A stretch of DNA of 64,000 nucleotides, from assembly GCF_022814725.1 (NCBI RefSeq), contig NZ_CP093442.1, forward strand, positions 2,108,001-2,172,000. The letters are read 5' to 3'. Origin of the DNA: Bdellovibrio reynosensis. Its GTDB lineage: Bacteria; Bdellovibrionota; Bdellovibrionia; Bdellovibrionales; Bdellovibrionaceae. The translations under genes were made by a program, and so were the position numbers. Of this stretch, positions 1 to 7,283 are shown piece after piece (positions within the stretch are counted from its first letter, which is position 1; each line of letters begins with the position of its first letter). The notes under the pieces were generated by a model. It was given only the letters and a program-made list of their open reading frames with translations, was not told the origin of the DNA and did not search any database.

Positions 1-785
1 TAACGGCTGCCGCAATGGGTGTACTTTTCCCGAATGTACCCTTTCCTTTGGCGCCGATCCTGGCTTTCGTAGCAGCTATATTTGCTGGTGCCTTGTGGGG
101 TTGGATCGCCGGATGGTTGCGCGCATACCGTGGCAGTCATGAGGTGATCATCACGATCATGCTTAATTTTATCGCGGCGGGATTGGCCAGCTGGTTTACT
201 TTAAATATTATTCCTAATCCGCATTCACAAAATCCTGAAACAGCGATGGTTTCTGCGAATTATATGTTTAAAGATTATGACCTGATTGCGCGTTTGTTCC
301 CGGATACTCCGGCGAATGCGTCTTTGGGTTTTGCTATTTTCTTTGCGGTGCTTATGTGGATCTTCCTTTGGAAAACCACATGGGGCTTTGAATTGCGTGC
401 TGTGGGTTCTAACCCTGAAGCGTCCCATCGTGCTGGTATTTCTGAAAAGAAAGTACAAATGTTAGCGATGGCTGCAGCAGGTGCTTTGGCGGGATGCGTG
501 GCACTTTCTGAAGTTCTTGGCAGTGCTGGTCAGTATCGCATTGGTTTTTCGCCTGATTACGGATTTATCGGAATTGCTGTGGCATTATTGGCTGCCAATA
601 ATCCTTTAGGGGTCGTGGTGGCGGCATTTTTAATGGGCGCCCTTCATAAAGGCGCTTCGGATTTGGATCTTGAAACAACGACTATCACTCGCGACTTTTC
701 ACGTATCATCCAGGCTTTGATTATTTTGGCCGTAGCCGCTGTTCAAGGTTATTGGGTTTGGAAGCAGAAAAAGGGAAAGAGTTAG
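1..785 (+). CDS. Nucleoside-type ABC importer permease (5' partial)
   Basis: Inner-membrane permease of the BMP-family importer (YufP/NupP-like), which takes up nucleosides or related solutes together with a second permease, an MglA-like ATPase and a BMP lipoprotein. The reading frame is open to the left edge (in-frame codons precede the ATG at 15), and the visible 256 residues lack the roughly 100 N-terminal residues usual in the family, so the true start lies outside the window. Seen: many hydrophobic segments, the EAA-like loop containing GSNPEASHRAGIS, and a basic C-terminal tail. The next permease starts one base after the stop. The ATPase and binding protein are probably upstream, out of view. 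Substrate is inferred from family and neighbours. Confidence 0.88.
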   Translation, partial: TAAAMGVLFPNVPFPLAPILAFVAAIFAGALWGWIAGWLRAYRGSHEVIITIMLNFIAAGLASWFTLNIIPNPHSQNPETAMVSANYMFKDYDLIARLFPDTPANASLGFAIFFAVLMWIFLWKTTWGFELRAVGSNPEASHRAGISEKKVQMLAMAAAGALAGCVALSEVLGSAGQYRIGFSPDYGFIGIAVALLAANNPLGVVVAAFLMGALHKGASDLDLETTTITRDFSRIIQALIILAVAAVQGYWVWKQKKGKS

Positions 786-786
786 T

Positions 787-1665
787 ATGGAAATGATGAC
801 CCTGATTCTTTCATTGTTTCTTGCGACCTTAAGACTTGCCAGTCCTTTGATTTTTGCTTCGATGGGCGGCTTAATGAGTGAGCGTTCCGGTGTTGTGAAT
901 ATCGCCCTTGAAGGCTTCATGCTAGCAGGCGCTTTTGCTGGCGCAGCTGTCGGTCACACCTATGCATCTGCATGGGCAGGCTGGGGTACAGCACTGATTG
1001 TTGGCTTAGCTATCGGTGCTTTGTATGGACTTTTTGTGATCACTTTAAAAGCAGATCAAATCATCACAGGTATGGCGTTTAATCTATTGGTAATGGGTTT
1101 AATTCCTTTTCTGACTAAAATTTTTTATAGCTCTACCGGATCTACTCCTCCATTGTTAGTTGAAGACCGTTTTGCATTTGAACCTGTGTTAATGGCTTTT
1201 GCTTTGGTTCTACTTATTGCTTTCTGGCTTTATAAAACCCGTTCTGGTTTGTGGTTGTTATTTGCCGGCGAACACCCGGAAGCTTTGCAAGCAAGTGGTG
1301 TTAGTGTAAGAAAAGTGCGCTGGATGGGTGTTTGTGCTAGCGGTGCCTTTGCTGCCTGGGGTGGCGCAAGTTTATCTTTGTTCTTAGCGTCTTCTTATTC
1401 ACCCTTAATGACAGGGGGCCGTGGATTTATGGCGTTGGCGGCCTTGATTTTTGGAAAGTGGAAGCCGCTTCCAACATTGGCTGCCTGCTTACTATTTGCA
1501 TTCGCTGATGCTTTGCAAATCCGCCTGCAGGGTGTTTCCATTGGCGATATGAAAGTTCCGATTCAGTTTGTTCAAATTCTTCCATACCTAGTAACTATTG
1601 TGGCGCTTGCTGGATTCATTGGAAAAAGCCGTGCACCTAAAGCGTTAGGTAAAGAAGATTTTTAA
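787..1665 (+). CDS. Nucleoside-type ABC importer permease, second subunit
   Basis: Partner permease (YufQ/NupQ-like, 292 residues, normal length). It would form the heteromeric membrane channel with the preceding gene. The N-terminal part carries the family pattern SPLIFASMGGLMSERSGVVN followed by IALEG, and the central loop has GEHPEALQASGVSVRKVR, equivalent to the coupling loop of its partner. About eight to nine hydrophobic segments are visible. The start ATG lies directly behind the previous stop, indicating translational coupling. A secreted nuclease follows 12 bases later, which supports nucleosides as substrate, although sugars cannot be excluded from sequence alone. Confidence 0.88.
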   Translation: MEMMTLILSLFLATLRLASPLIFASMGGLMSERSGVVNIALEGFMLAGAFAGAAVGHTYASAWAGWGTALIVGLAIGALYGLFVITLKADQIITGMAFNLLVMGLIPFLTKIFYSSTGSTPPLLVEDRFAFEPVLMAFALVLLIAFWLYKTRSGLWLLFAGEHPEALQASGVSVRKVRWMGVCASGAFAAWGGASLSLFLASSYSPLMTGGRGFMALAALIFGKWKPLPTLAACLLFAFADALQIRLQGVSIGDMKVPIQFVQILPYLVTIVALAGFIGKSRAPKALGKEDF

Positions 1666-1677
1666 AAGAGGTTTCAA

Positions 1678-2748
1678 ATGAAAAGTTTGATTATTGTTGG
1701 TGCACTTTTGATTTCATCACAAGCTTTTGCCTGGGGTGGCCGCGGTCATCATTCGATCTGCAGTGCTGCTAGCTTTTTGGTAAAAGAGCCAGGTTTAAAA
1801 GAATACCTTCAGCACAAACCACAGATGATGGGGCACCTTTGCAACATGCCTGATTTTTATTGGAAAAGTTTGGGTTCTGAAGCGAACAAACTTGGTAATC
1901 CTACGCACTTTGTTGATATTGAAGTGATTGGATTAAAAGTGAAAGACATTCCGACGGACTATAAAAAGATCGTTGATGAATTCACAGGCAGACCCAATAA
2001 ATTTAAAAACGATGGCTCTACTATCAAATCCATCCCCAACGAATTTGGTTCTTCTTGGTGGAGAGCCGATCAGTTCATGCGGATGATTGAAGGCCTTGCA
2101 AAAGGTTTTGCTTCGGCTGTGGCCCCAGCAAACTTTAAGGAAGAGCAGAACAATGAACTTCCTTACAACAAACTTTCATATGACATGATTGTGGCGATGG
2201 GATTGATGGGTCACTTTGTTGGTGATAACGCTCAACCCTTTCACACTTCCGCAGACTATGATGGATATGCTGTGGGTCACGGTGGCATCCATGCTTACTT
2301 TGAAGATGCCGTTGTTGGTCAGTTCGATGGCGATCTTGAAGCATTGATTTTAAAAGAAGCGCGGGGGATGAAAAATCCTAGCTTCCTAAAACCTGCGACT
2401 GCAGTTGAAAAAATGAAAGCTCTAAGCCAAATTTCTTTTGAAGAGATCCCAAAGATTTTGAAAATGGATCCGATCAAAAAGAAATCTACCTTGGTAAAAG
2501 AAAAAGGCATGGAGATTAAAACTGCAGCTGAACGTGAACCAGCCCAAGTGGCATTTAAAAAGATGAAACCACTTATTGTCACTGAAATGGCGCGCGCTTC
2601 TGTGTTGTTAGCAAATCTTTGGGATGAAGCTTATGTAAAAGCAGGTCGTCCTAAGATCGGAGCTTACAAATCCTACAAATATCCGTTCACGGTGGATTTT
2701 GTCGCTCCAGATTACTACCCAACTGAAGTGAAAGAAGAAAAGAAGTAG
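1678..2748 (+). CDS. Secreted S1/P1-type zinc nuclease
   Basis: Exported phosphodiesterase of the S1/P1 nuclease family, which cuts single-stranded nucleic acids using three zinc ions. The signal peptide ends AFA, and predicted cleavage leaves Trp19 as the mature N-terminus. That is diagnostic, because family members use the N-terminal Trp as a zinc ligand. WGGRGHH at 19-25 and HFVGDNAQPFH in the middle (HxxxD...H) match further zinc-ligand motifs. At 356 residues it is somewhat longer than typical, with a Lys-rich C-terminal tail. It starts 12 bases after the nucleoside permease, preceded by AGAGG. Inference: digestion of prey nucleic acids in the periplasm or bdelloplast feeds the transporter. 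A related zinc phospholipase C fold is the main alternative. Confidence 0.85.
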   Translation: MKSLIIVGALLISSQAFAWGGRGHHSICSAASFLVKEPGLKEYLQHKPQMMGHLCNMPDFYWKSLGSEANKLGNPTHFVDIEVIGLKVKDIPTDYKKIVDEFTGRPNKFKNDGSTIKSIPNEFGSSWWRADQFMRMIEGLAKGFASAVAPANFKEEQNNELPYNKLSYDMIVAMGLMGHFVGDNAQPFHTSADYDGYAVGHGGIHAYFEDAVVGQFDGDLEALILKEARGMKNPSFLKPATAVEKMKALSQISFEEIPKILKMDPIKKKSTLVKEKGMEIKTAAEREPAQVAFKKMKPLIVTEMARASVLLANLWDEAYVKAGRPKIGAYKSYKYPFTVDFVAPDYYPTEVKEEKK

Positions 2749-2774
2749 AGTTCATTTTTCGAGTGAAAACTCTG

Positions 2775-2861
2775 TGATAATTTTTCTTTACAGTGTTTTG
2801 TTTCCTTGTCAGTTAAGAGGCTTCCCATATACTGGGGCGGATTAATTAAAGGAAACAAAAC
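2775..2861 (+). promoter_or_regulatory. Promoter and SD-sequestering leader hairpin A
   Basis: A -10-like TGATAAT sits at 2775-2781. Fourteen bases on, the arm GTTTTGTTTCCTT (2795-2807) is perfectly complementary over 13 bp to AAGGAAACAAAAC (2849-2861), which holds the Shine-Dalgarno AAGGA and ends next to the ATG at 2863. The loop is 41 nt and contains a smaller possible hairpin. The downstream paralogue at 3307 has the same arrangement with compensatory base changes, which argues for a functional RNA structure. An effect on translation is inferred. Confidence 0.6.
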
Positions 2862-2862
2862 C

Positions 2863-3138
2863 ATGCTACGTTTTGCATTTGCTGTTTTAGCTACAACTCT
2901 TGTACTTTTCTCGATGGCAGACGGTAAACCCATTCGCCCTTACTATAATCCTTTAGGACAACATGCGCTTCACAAACACAAAGGTGATGTTGCATTGGCG
3001 GAAGCGATCAGCAAATTAAGTTCTCGGTATAACAGAAAAGCCAAATTTAAATTTAGGCCGAGACCTAAAGTCTTCGTTGCTCAAGCAGATACCGCTAAAC
3101 GAATCTTTTACTCAAATCATTTAAGAAGTCCGATTTAG
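2863..3138 (+). CDS. Small secreted protein, RPxYNP family, copy A
   Basis: Unrecognised 91-residue exported protein. I chose the ATG at 2863, preceded by AAAGGA, over an upstream in-frame start at 2806 that would put the leader hairpin inside the gene. The N-terminus is a typical signal peptide (LATTLVLFSMADG). The mature protein begins KPIRPYYNPLGQHALHKHKGD and is then very basic (RYNRKAKFKFRPRPK). The N-terminal block matches the next gene (YPSRPGYNPFEKAATHEYDD), sharing RPxYNP, a later A and H, and D; the C-terminal halves have diverged. No cysteines and no catalytic motif are visible. Probably periplasmic or secreted; function unknown. Confidence 0.7.
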   Translation: MLRFAFAVLATTLVLFSMADGKPIRPYYNPLGQHALHKHKGDVALAEAISKLSSRYNRKAKFKFRPRPKVFVAQADTAKRIFYSNHLRSPI

Positions 3139-3219
3139 CGTCTGCGGCACTCCCTAATATTACGTCACTGAAATGAATTAAGAAAAGATTTGGCGGTTAC
3201 ATTACGAATGAAGCTTCGC

Positions 3220-3306
3220 TGTTAATTTTTCTTCACAAGATTTTGTTTTCTTGTTAGTTAGGCCGTCCCTTAAACGGTACGTTCGCTGATACAAGGAAAC
3301 AAAATC
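3220..3306 (+). promoter_or_regulatory. Promoter and SD-sequestering leader hairpin B
   Basis: Duplicate of the leader at 2775-2861. A -10-like TGTTAAT (3220-3226) is followed after 12 bases by GATTTTGTTTTCTTG (3239-3253), which pairs with CAAGGAAACAAAATC (3292-3306) over 15 bp with one G-U pair. The 3' arm includes the AAGGA ribosome-binding site and abuts the ATG. Relative to copy A, one G-C pair is A-T, one C-G pair is U-G and an A/G mismatch is C-G, so pairing is kept while sequence changes. Confidence 0.62.
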
Positions 3307-3651
3307 ATGCATCTCTTTTTTCTATTTACACTTAGCTGCGCAATTTTACCTGCAGCCCATGCTTATCCCTCGCGACCTGGATACAATCCTTTTGAAAAAG
3401 CCGCAACTCACGAATATGACGACACTTTGATGATGACTGCGCAGATCAGCGACTTTGTCGACGAAGTGAAAAAAATCAAAATCAAACCGGGCCATCAAAA
3501 AAACCTAAAGCACTATTTAAGTCATGCGACTGTGTTGTTAGTTCAGGCGCAAAATGCAAAAACTCCAGAACAAGTCACAAACTCCTGGTTAACTGCGATT
3601 TCCTTAAGACAAGAATTTCGTAAGTATGTAAGAAACTACGCACTTCTTTAA
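3307..3651 (+). CDS. Small secreted protein, RPxYNP family, copy B
   Basis: Unrecognised 114-residue exported protein, paralogue of the 2863 gene. The signal peptide is FTLSCAILPAAHA, then the mature protein begins YPSRPGYNP. The rest is mostly helical-looking and charged (KKIKIKPGHQKNLKHYLSH). A lone Cys lies in the signal region, and it is not a clear lipobox. Promoter, leader hairpin and N-terminal coding part resemble copy A, so the pair arose by tandem duplication followed by divergence of the C-terminal part. A weak GC hairpin at 3665-3679 (GGCCCT/AGGGCC) lies behind the stop but lacks a good T-run. Role unknown. Confidence 0.72.
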   Translation: MHLFFLFTLSCAILPAAHAYPSRPGYNPFEKAATHEYDDTLMMTAQISDFVDEVKKIKIKPGHQKNLKHYLSHATVLLVQAQNAKTPEQVTNSWLTAISLRQEFRKYVRNYALL

Positions 3652-3781
3652 TTCGTGAGTCTTGGGCCCTTGTAGGGCCGCTGTCATTTTCTTAGACACT
3701 ACCTTCCGGGTTATATTGCAGCCCGCCCGGGCATAAATCTCGCATTTCAAGTCTTCGGATTAAAACCATAGAGGAGAGACT

Positions 3782-4162
3782 ATGAAAAAGAAATTTATGC
3801 TAGCAATGGCAATCGTGATGCTTTTGGGTTCCGTTAAAGCGATGGCTGAAGAGATGGATGAATTCGATCATGCTCATCAATTAGCAATCATAAACACCGT
3901 TCAGCTTAATAAAATCGAAGATAATATTAAACTGATGGAAGGCCTTAAAGACCTAGCTGATCTTCAATACCAAGAGGGCGAAACTTCTACAGTTGGACAA
4001 ATCACCAAGCTTACGGAAGAAGCTACTATCTTAGCTAAAGACCTTAATGCAGATTCAGATGGTTTAAAAGTCGATGAGACTTTAGAGCAAGTAAAAATTT
4101 TAGCAAGAACTGCATGCTCAATTGCTAAAGTAGATCAGCAAGACTGCAAAATTCAGGAATAA
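3782..4162 (+). CDS. Unknown exported helical protein
   Basis: 126 residues, with a signal peptide ending VKAMA before EEMDEFDHAHQ. The mature part is acidic and predicted helical, with a heptad-like run of Leu and Ile (IEDNIKLMEGLKDLADLQ), and carries two Cys near the C-terminus (ARTACSIAKVDQQDC) that could form a disulfide. A strong ribosome-binding site GAGGAG precedes the ATG. Three bases after the stop the next gene, a lipoprotein, begins, so the two are probably co-transcribed and may act together in the envelope. No family recognised. Confidence 0.72.
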   Translation: MKKKFMLAMAIVMLLGSVKAMAEEMDEFDHAHQLAIINTVQLNKIEDNIKLMEGLKDLADLQYQEGETSTVGQITKLTEEATILAKDLNADSDGLKVDETLEQVKILARTACSIAKVDQQDCKIQE

Positions 4163-4165
4163 AAG

Positions 4166-5806
4166 ATGCTTCGCACGAACAAGCTCTCATTATTGATTGC
4201 CCTCATCTACATGGGTTCCATGGGGGCTTGTTCATTCAAAAAAGACTCAGTTAACAAATCTGATGCGACAGTACACCAATTTGAAACAAAAGAGACCTTG
4301 CCGGAATTCTGTCACGAGGACACTTCTGAAGATACCAACGGAGATATGCTAAGCTTAAGCTCGAGCCAAATTGAGAGCGACCTTTGCTTATCCTGGACAC
4401 TTCTTAAAAAAGAAACCAACGAATCAAATATACTCCCTTATCACAATAAGGTTTTTACTAACCTTTTAAGATCGCTCTTTTTAGTTTCAGAAACTATGTC
4501 ATCTGAACAAAAAAAGGCTTATCTGAATAAATTCTTGAACTGGGCAACAGAATACGGGTTTAAGAATAAAGCTATTAACCAAGATTTAATTAGCTTAAAT
4601 AACTTAACCTTTAATCAACTTAACAACGTAAAGATACTTAATAAAGATTTTTTGAGCTCAGGCTTATTTCCGTTCGCCAAAACAGACGAATTAACGCTTA
4701 ATCAGTATGAACAATACTTTTCCCGCTTATCCGAAAAGACGTCCTTAGCCGAGATCTGTAAAGAAGATCATCTGAAAAATATTTTTAAGTCTCGCTCACT
4801 GGGCGCCGCTACTTCACTGACTTTACAAATATGCAAAACCACTTTTCCGGCAAGCACTTTAGTATATCAACGACAGATATATGCCAAACTTGTCCATCCA
4901 AGTGAAATATCATACGTGGCAAGTGCAATTGAATCGGGATTTCTAATTCACAACGAAGATAAATCATCGATTAATTTGGGTCATATCATTGCCACTGCCG
5001 TAAAAAGAAATGATAAAAACTTGTTCAAACTAGGTGAAGTTGCTTTTCCTAAGGCCGAGAATAAATTTTATTCTTTAGCTATGGCAGAAAAGATAGATTA
5101 TCCGTTAAAAGATTTCGTATCGACAAGCAGTGCGCGTCTCTTTCTTCACATATTTTCATCACAAGAGATAAATAATTGCTTTAAAATGGATACATGCTCA
5201 TCACTACTGGAATACTTCAAAAAAAGCGACGTCATCCCCAATGAATCCCAAACTAGAGATATCTTGTCGAAGCTTAACCGCTTTTCGCTTTATGATTTTG
5301 AGCTCAACAGTTTACTGGCGTTTTATAAACTTCTTAGAAGCAATACAGTTACTGGATTTACGCGTTTGTTTAATGAATTCAAATTACAGGATTATGAATT
5401 AAAAATGTTAGAAAGAAAACGTGGTAGCTATGAAATTCTCTCTCAAATTTTTAATCTCAAATTCGAAGAAGAAATCTTGGGACTAAATTTTTCTGACGAT
5501 AACTCTGTATATCTTACCAGATCACTGGGTGAAGACTCTGTTCGTTTAAGCGGCCGTCTTCTGTTGATGCGAAACTTCACGGATAAAAAGTTTGAAAACT
5601 TGGATCACCATTTTGGTATCTCATTAACTCACGCAGGATTAACCTATCTGCTGCGCTTTAAAGACTCTTTAGAGATACTAGAATCGAACACGGATTTTGC
5701 CGAAAAGATTGTTTGCAGGAATGCAAATGCAATTTTAGATAAAGAATGCGATTCGATCCCAAATGAAGTTATTGAAAAATTTAAAGCTGTTATCAAATTT
5801 CTTTGA
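4166..5806 (+). CDS. Unknown large lipoprotein
   Basis: 546 residues, beginning with a lipoprotein-type signal (LLIALIYMGSMGAC, lipid-attachment Cys about residue 22). The remainder is hydrophilic and helix-rich with scattered Cys residues, and no enzymatic motif was recognised. Its start is three bases behind the previous exported helical protein, with AGGAATAAAAG as a weak ribosome-binding region inside that gene's end. Base composition is notably AT-rich (many AAA, TTA and AAT codons), more so than the RNase R or AceE genes, which may mark a fast-evolving accessory gene. It ends two bases from the convergent rhtA-like gene, with no obvious terminator between. Confidence 0.7.
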   Translation: MLRTNKLSLLIALIYMGSMGACSFKKDSVNKSDATVHQFETKETLPEFCHEDTSEDTNGDMLSLSSSQIESDLCLSWTLLKKETNESNILPYHNKVFTNLLRSLFLVSETMSSEQKKAYLNKFLNWATEYGFKNKAINQDLISLNNLTFNQLNNVKILNKDFLSSGLFPFAKTDELTLNQYEQYFSRLSEKTSLAEICKEDHLKNIFKSRSLGAATSLTLQICKTTFPASTLVYQRQIYAKLVHPSEISYVASAIESGFLIHNEDKSSINLGHIIATAVKRNDKNLFKLGEVAFPKAENKFYSLAMAEKIDYPLKDFVSTSSARLFLHIFSSQEINNCFKMDTCSSLLEYFKKSDVIPNESQTRDILSKLNRFSLYDFELNSLLAFYKLLRSNTVTGFTRLFNEFKLQDYELKMLERKRGSYEILSQIFNLKFEEEILGLNFSDDNSVYLTRSLGEDSVRLSGRLLLMRNFTDKKFENLDHHFGISLTHAGLTYLLRFKDSLEILESNTDFAEKIVCRNANAILDKECDSIPNEVIEKFKAVIKFL

Positions 5807-5808
5807 TT

Positions 5809-6648
5809 CTAACTATGACTTAAAGAAGTTCCTGCCGAAGCTATAACAATACAAAAAATCGCAGCCCACTGTATCGGTTCTAATGTTTCCTTTAAAAAAA
5901 TAGTTCCTATTACTGTTGCGACCACTGGCTCTAGCGACATTAGAATGCCGAAGGTTTTTGCGGGGATATTTCTCATCGCCTTCATTTCTAGCGAATAGGG
6001 AATGGCGCTTGATAATAAAGCGATGGCTAAACCCATTGGCCACAGGCTTGGGTTTTTGATCCTGTCCCCTTCTAAGAAGATTCCAAAGGGTAACACTGAA
6101 AGTGCTGCGAACACCATTCCCCATGCTGATACTTGCAAACTAGAGCCGTGCTTACCTGCGGCTTTGGCAAATACGATATAAAGCGCCCAAAATAGAGCTG
6201 CACATAAGACAAAGAGGATGCCGATGGGATCTAAGCTTCCGCTATATTCTGATGTTGGAAGAATTAAATATATTCCTAGGGCTGCCAAGGCGACCCAAAG
6301 CAGGTCCACTCGCTTTTTAGAAGCTAAAACTGCTACTGATAATGGACCAATGAACTCAATCGCCACTGCAATTCCCAAAGGAATTCTTTCTAGGGCAAAA
6401 TAGAACGTCAGGTTCATCAAACCTAGGGAAAGACCATACGCGAGAAGGATAAAAAAGTTTCCCTTGGAAATATTATGTTTCCAAGCCCTGCCGACGATGA
6501 ATAACATGATGGCTGAAAATGAAACGCGTAAAGCAGTGGTTCCGGCGGCACCTGCAAGTGGGAAGAATTGCTTTGCAATCGAAGCACCATACTGAATTGA
6601 AAGCATTGCTATCAATAACAAACCCAAAGGTAAAAGATGTTGGCGCAT
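5809..6648 (-). CDS. rhtA: RhtA-type EamA/DMT exporter
   Basis: Inner-membrane drug/metabolite transporter with ten hydrophobic segments in two EamA repeats (279 residues, normal length). It closely follows E. coli RhtA, the threonine/homoserine exporter, as I remember it: IQYGASIAKQFFPLAGAAG near the N-terminus, PLGIAVAIEFIGPLSVAVL in the middle, and IPYSLEMKAMRNIPAKTFG with LMSLEPVVA near the C-terminus. Export of small amino acids is inferred from that resemblance. No ribosome-binding site is strong, and the ATG at 6648 fits the homologous N-terminus. It stands alone, convergent with the lipoprotein gene. Confidence 0.88.
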   Translation of the reverse strand: MRQHLLPLGLLLIAMLSIQYGASIAKQFFPLAGAAGTTALRVSFSAIMLFIVGRAWKHNISKGNFFILLAYGLSLGLMNLTFYFALERIPLGIAVAIEFIGPLSVAVLASKKRVDLLWVALAALGIYLILPTSEYSGSLDPIGILFVLCAALFWALYIVFAKAAGKHGSSLQVSAWGMVFAALSVLPFGIFLEGDRIKNPSLWPMGLAIALLSSAIPYSLEMKAMRNIPAKTFGILMSLEPVVATVIGTIFLKETLEPIQWAAIFCIVIASAGTSLSHS

Positions 6649-6833
6649 AATCTACGATCCTTCTGTTAGAAAGCTGACAGTCGCGCGCGCCCAAGGGCAC
6701 ACTTTGGCATCAGGGTGTTTTAGCCCTGCTAACTATGCGATATCTGGTTCGGCCTTTCCCAGAATGAAACGATTCTTTCGGCACGGTCATAGCATTAGGG
6801 ATATATATACCGTTTGCTACGAAGGAGTTCAAA

Positions 6834-7010
6834 ATGACATTCGCAAAAATCATCACTGCAGCAATGATCGCACTAACAGCTTCAACTTCTTTCGCGACTA
6901 CGAAATGTGATCACAAAGGCAACGGTGGTCTTTTTGCTAACACGAATCCTACAAAAGCTACTTACGCTGTTAAGACAGACAAACAAGTGGTTAAAGCTGG
7001 TGTTCGTTAA
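6834..7010 (+). CDS. Tiny secreted peptide (58 residues)
   Basis: A short gene with a clear GAAGGAG ribosome-binding site before the ATG and a signal peptide (IITAAMIALTASTSFA) followed by about 37 mature residues (TTKCDHKGNGGLFANTNPTK onward) with one Cys. A rho-independent terminator follows 36 bases after the stop, so the unit looks like a complete monocistronic gene. No family recognised. Being so short it could be missed by automatic annotation. Periplasmic or secreted location is inferred. Confidence 0.72.
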   Translation: MTFAKIITAAMIALTASTSFATTKCDHKGNGGLFANTNPTKATYAVKTDKQVVKAGVR

Positions 7011-7046
7011 TTTCTAGCAGACAGAATATTTGAATAGCCCCCAAAA

Positions 7047-7078
7047 AGGCTCAGGAGTTTCCCCCAACTTCTGGGCTT
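7047..7078 (+). terminator. Rho-independent terminator
   Basis: A 13-bp stem with a few G-U pairs (AGGCTCAGGAGTT pairing with AACTTCTGGGCTT, 6-nt loop) followed by TTTTCCCTTTT. It serves the 58-residue secreted peptide gene. Confidence 0.75.
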
Positions 7079-7085
7079 TTCCCTT

Positions 7086-7212
7086 TTGAATCGCTGCAAA
7101 TAGGTCATCTGACTGCGTTGTCGGCCTTTGTCCTCTCTCCGCCGTGGCGCTGCCACGGCTTCGCTGCGGTAAAGACCTCCGCCTTGCATATGACCTATTT
7201 TCAGCAATTCAA
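7086..7212. repeat. Palindromic repeat element, copy 1
   Basis: A 127-nt element. The 81-nt core at 7109-7189 is about 88% identical to 47730-47810, begins CTGACTGCGTTGTCGGC and ends ACCTCCGCCTTGCAT. It is flanked by 23-nt arms (7086-7108 and 7190-7212) that are complementary at 21 positions but unrelated in sequence to the arms of the other copy. The core contains a stem GCCGTGGC/GCCACGGC and GCGG/CCGC. It lies between two terminators, outside genes. Confidence 0.75.
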
Positions 7213-7233
7213 CCTTTTAAAAAAAGCAAAAAA

Positions 7234-7255
7234 AAGCCCAGGTTACCCTGGGCTT
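7234..7255 (-). terminator. Terminator of the porin-like gene
   Basis: Stem AAGCCCAGG/CCTGGGCTT with loop TTAC. On the minus strand it is followed by a run of eight U residues (A-run at 7227-7234). It is placed 29 bases behind the stop of the 7284-8357 gene. Confidence 0.85.
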
Positions 7256-7283
7256 CTTTATTCTAATTTCTTAGATGTTCCGA

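Noticed and set aside
3665-3679. GGCCCT/AGGGCC stem as a terminator for the 3307 gene
   Set aside because: No proper T-run follows; kept only as a remark.
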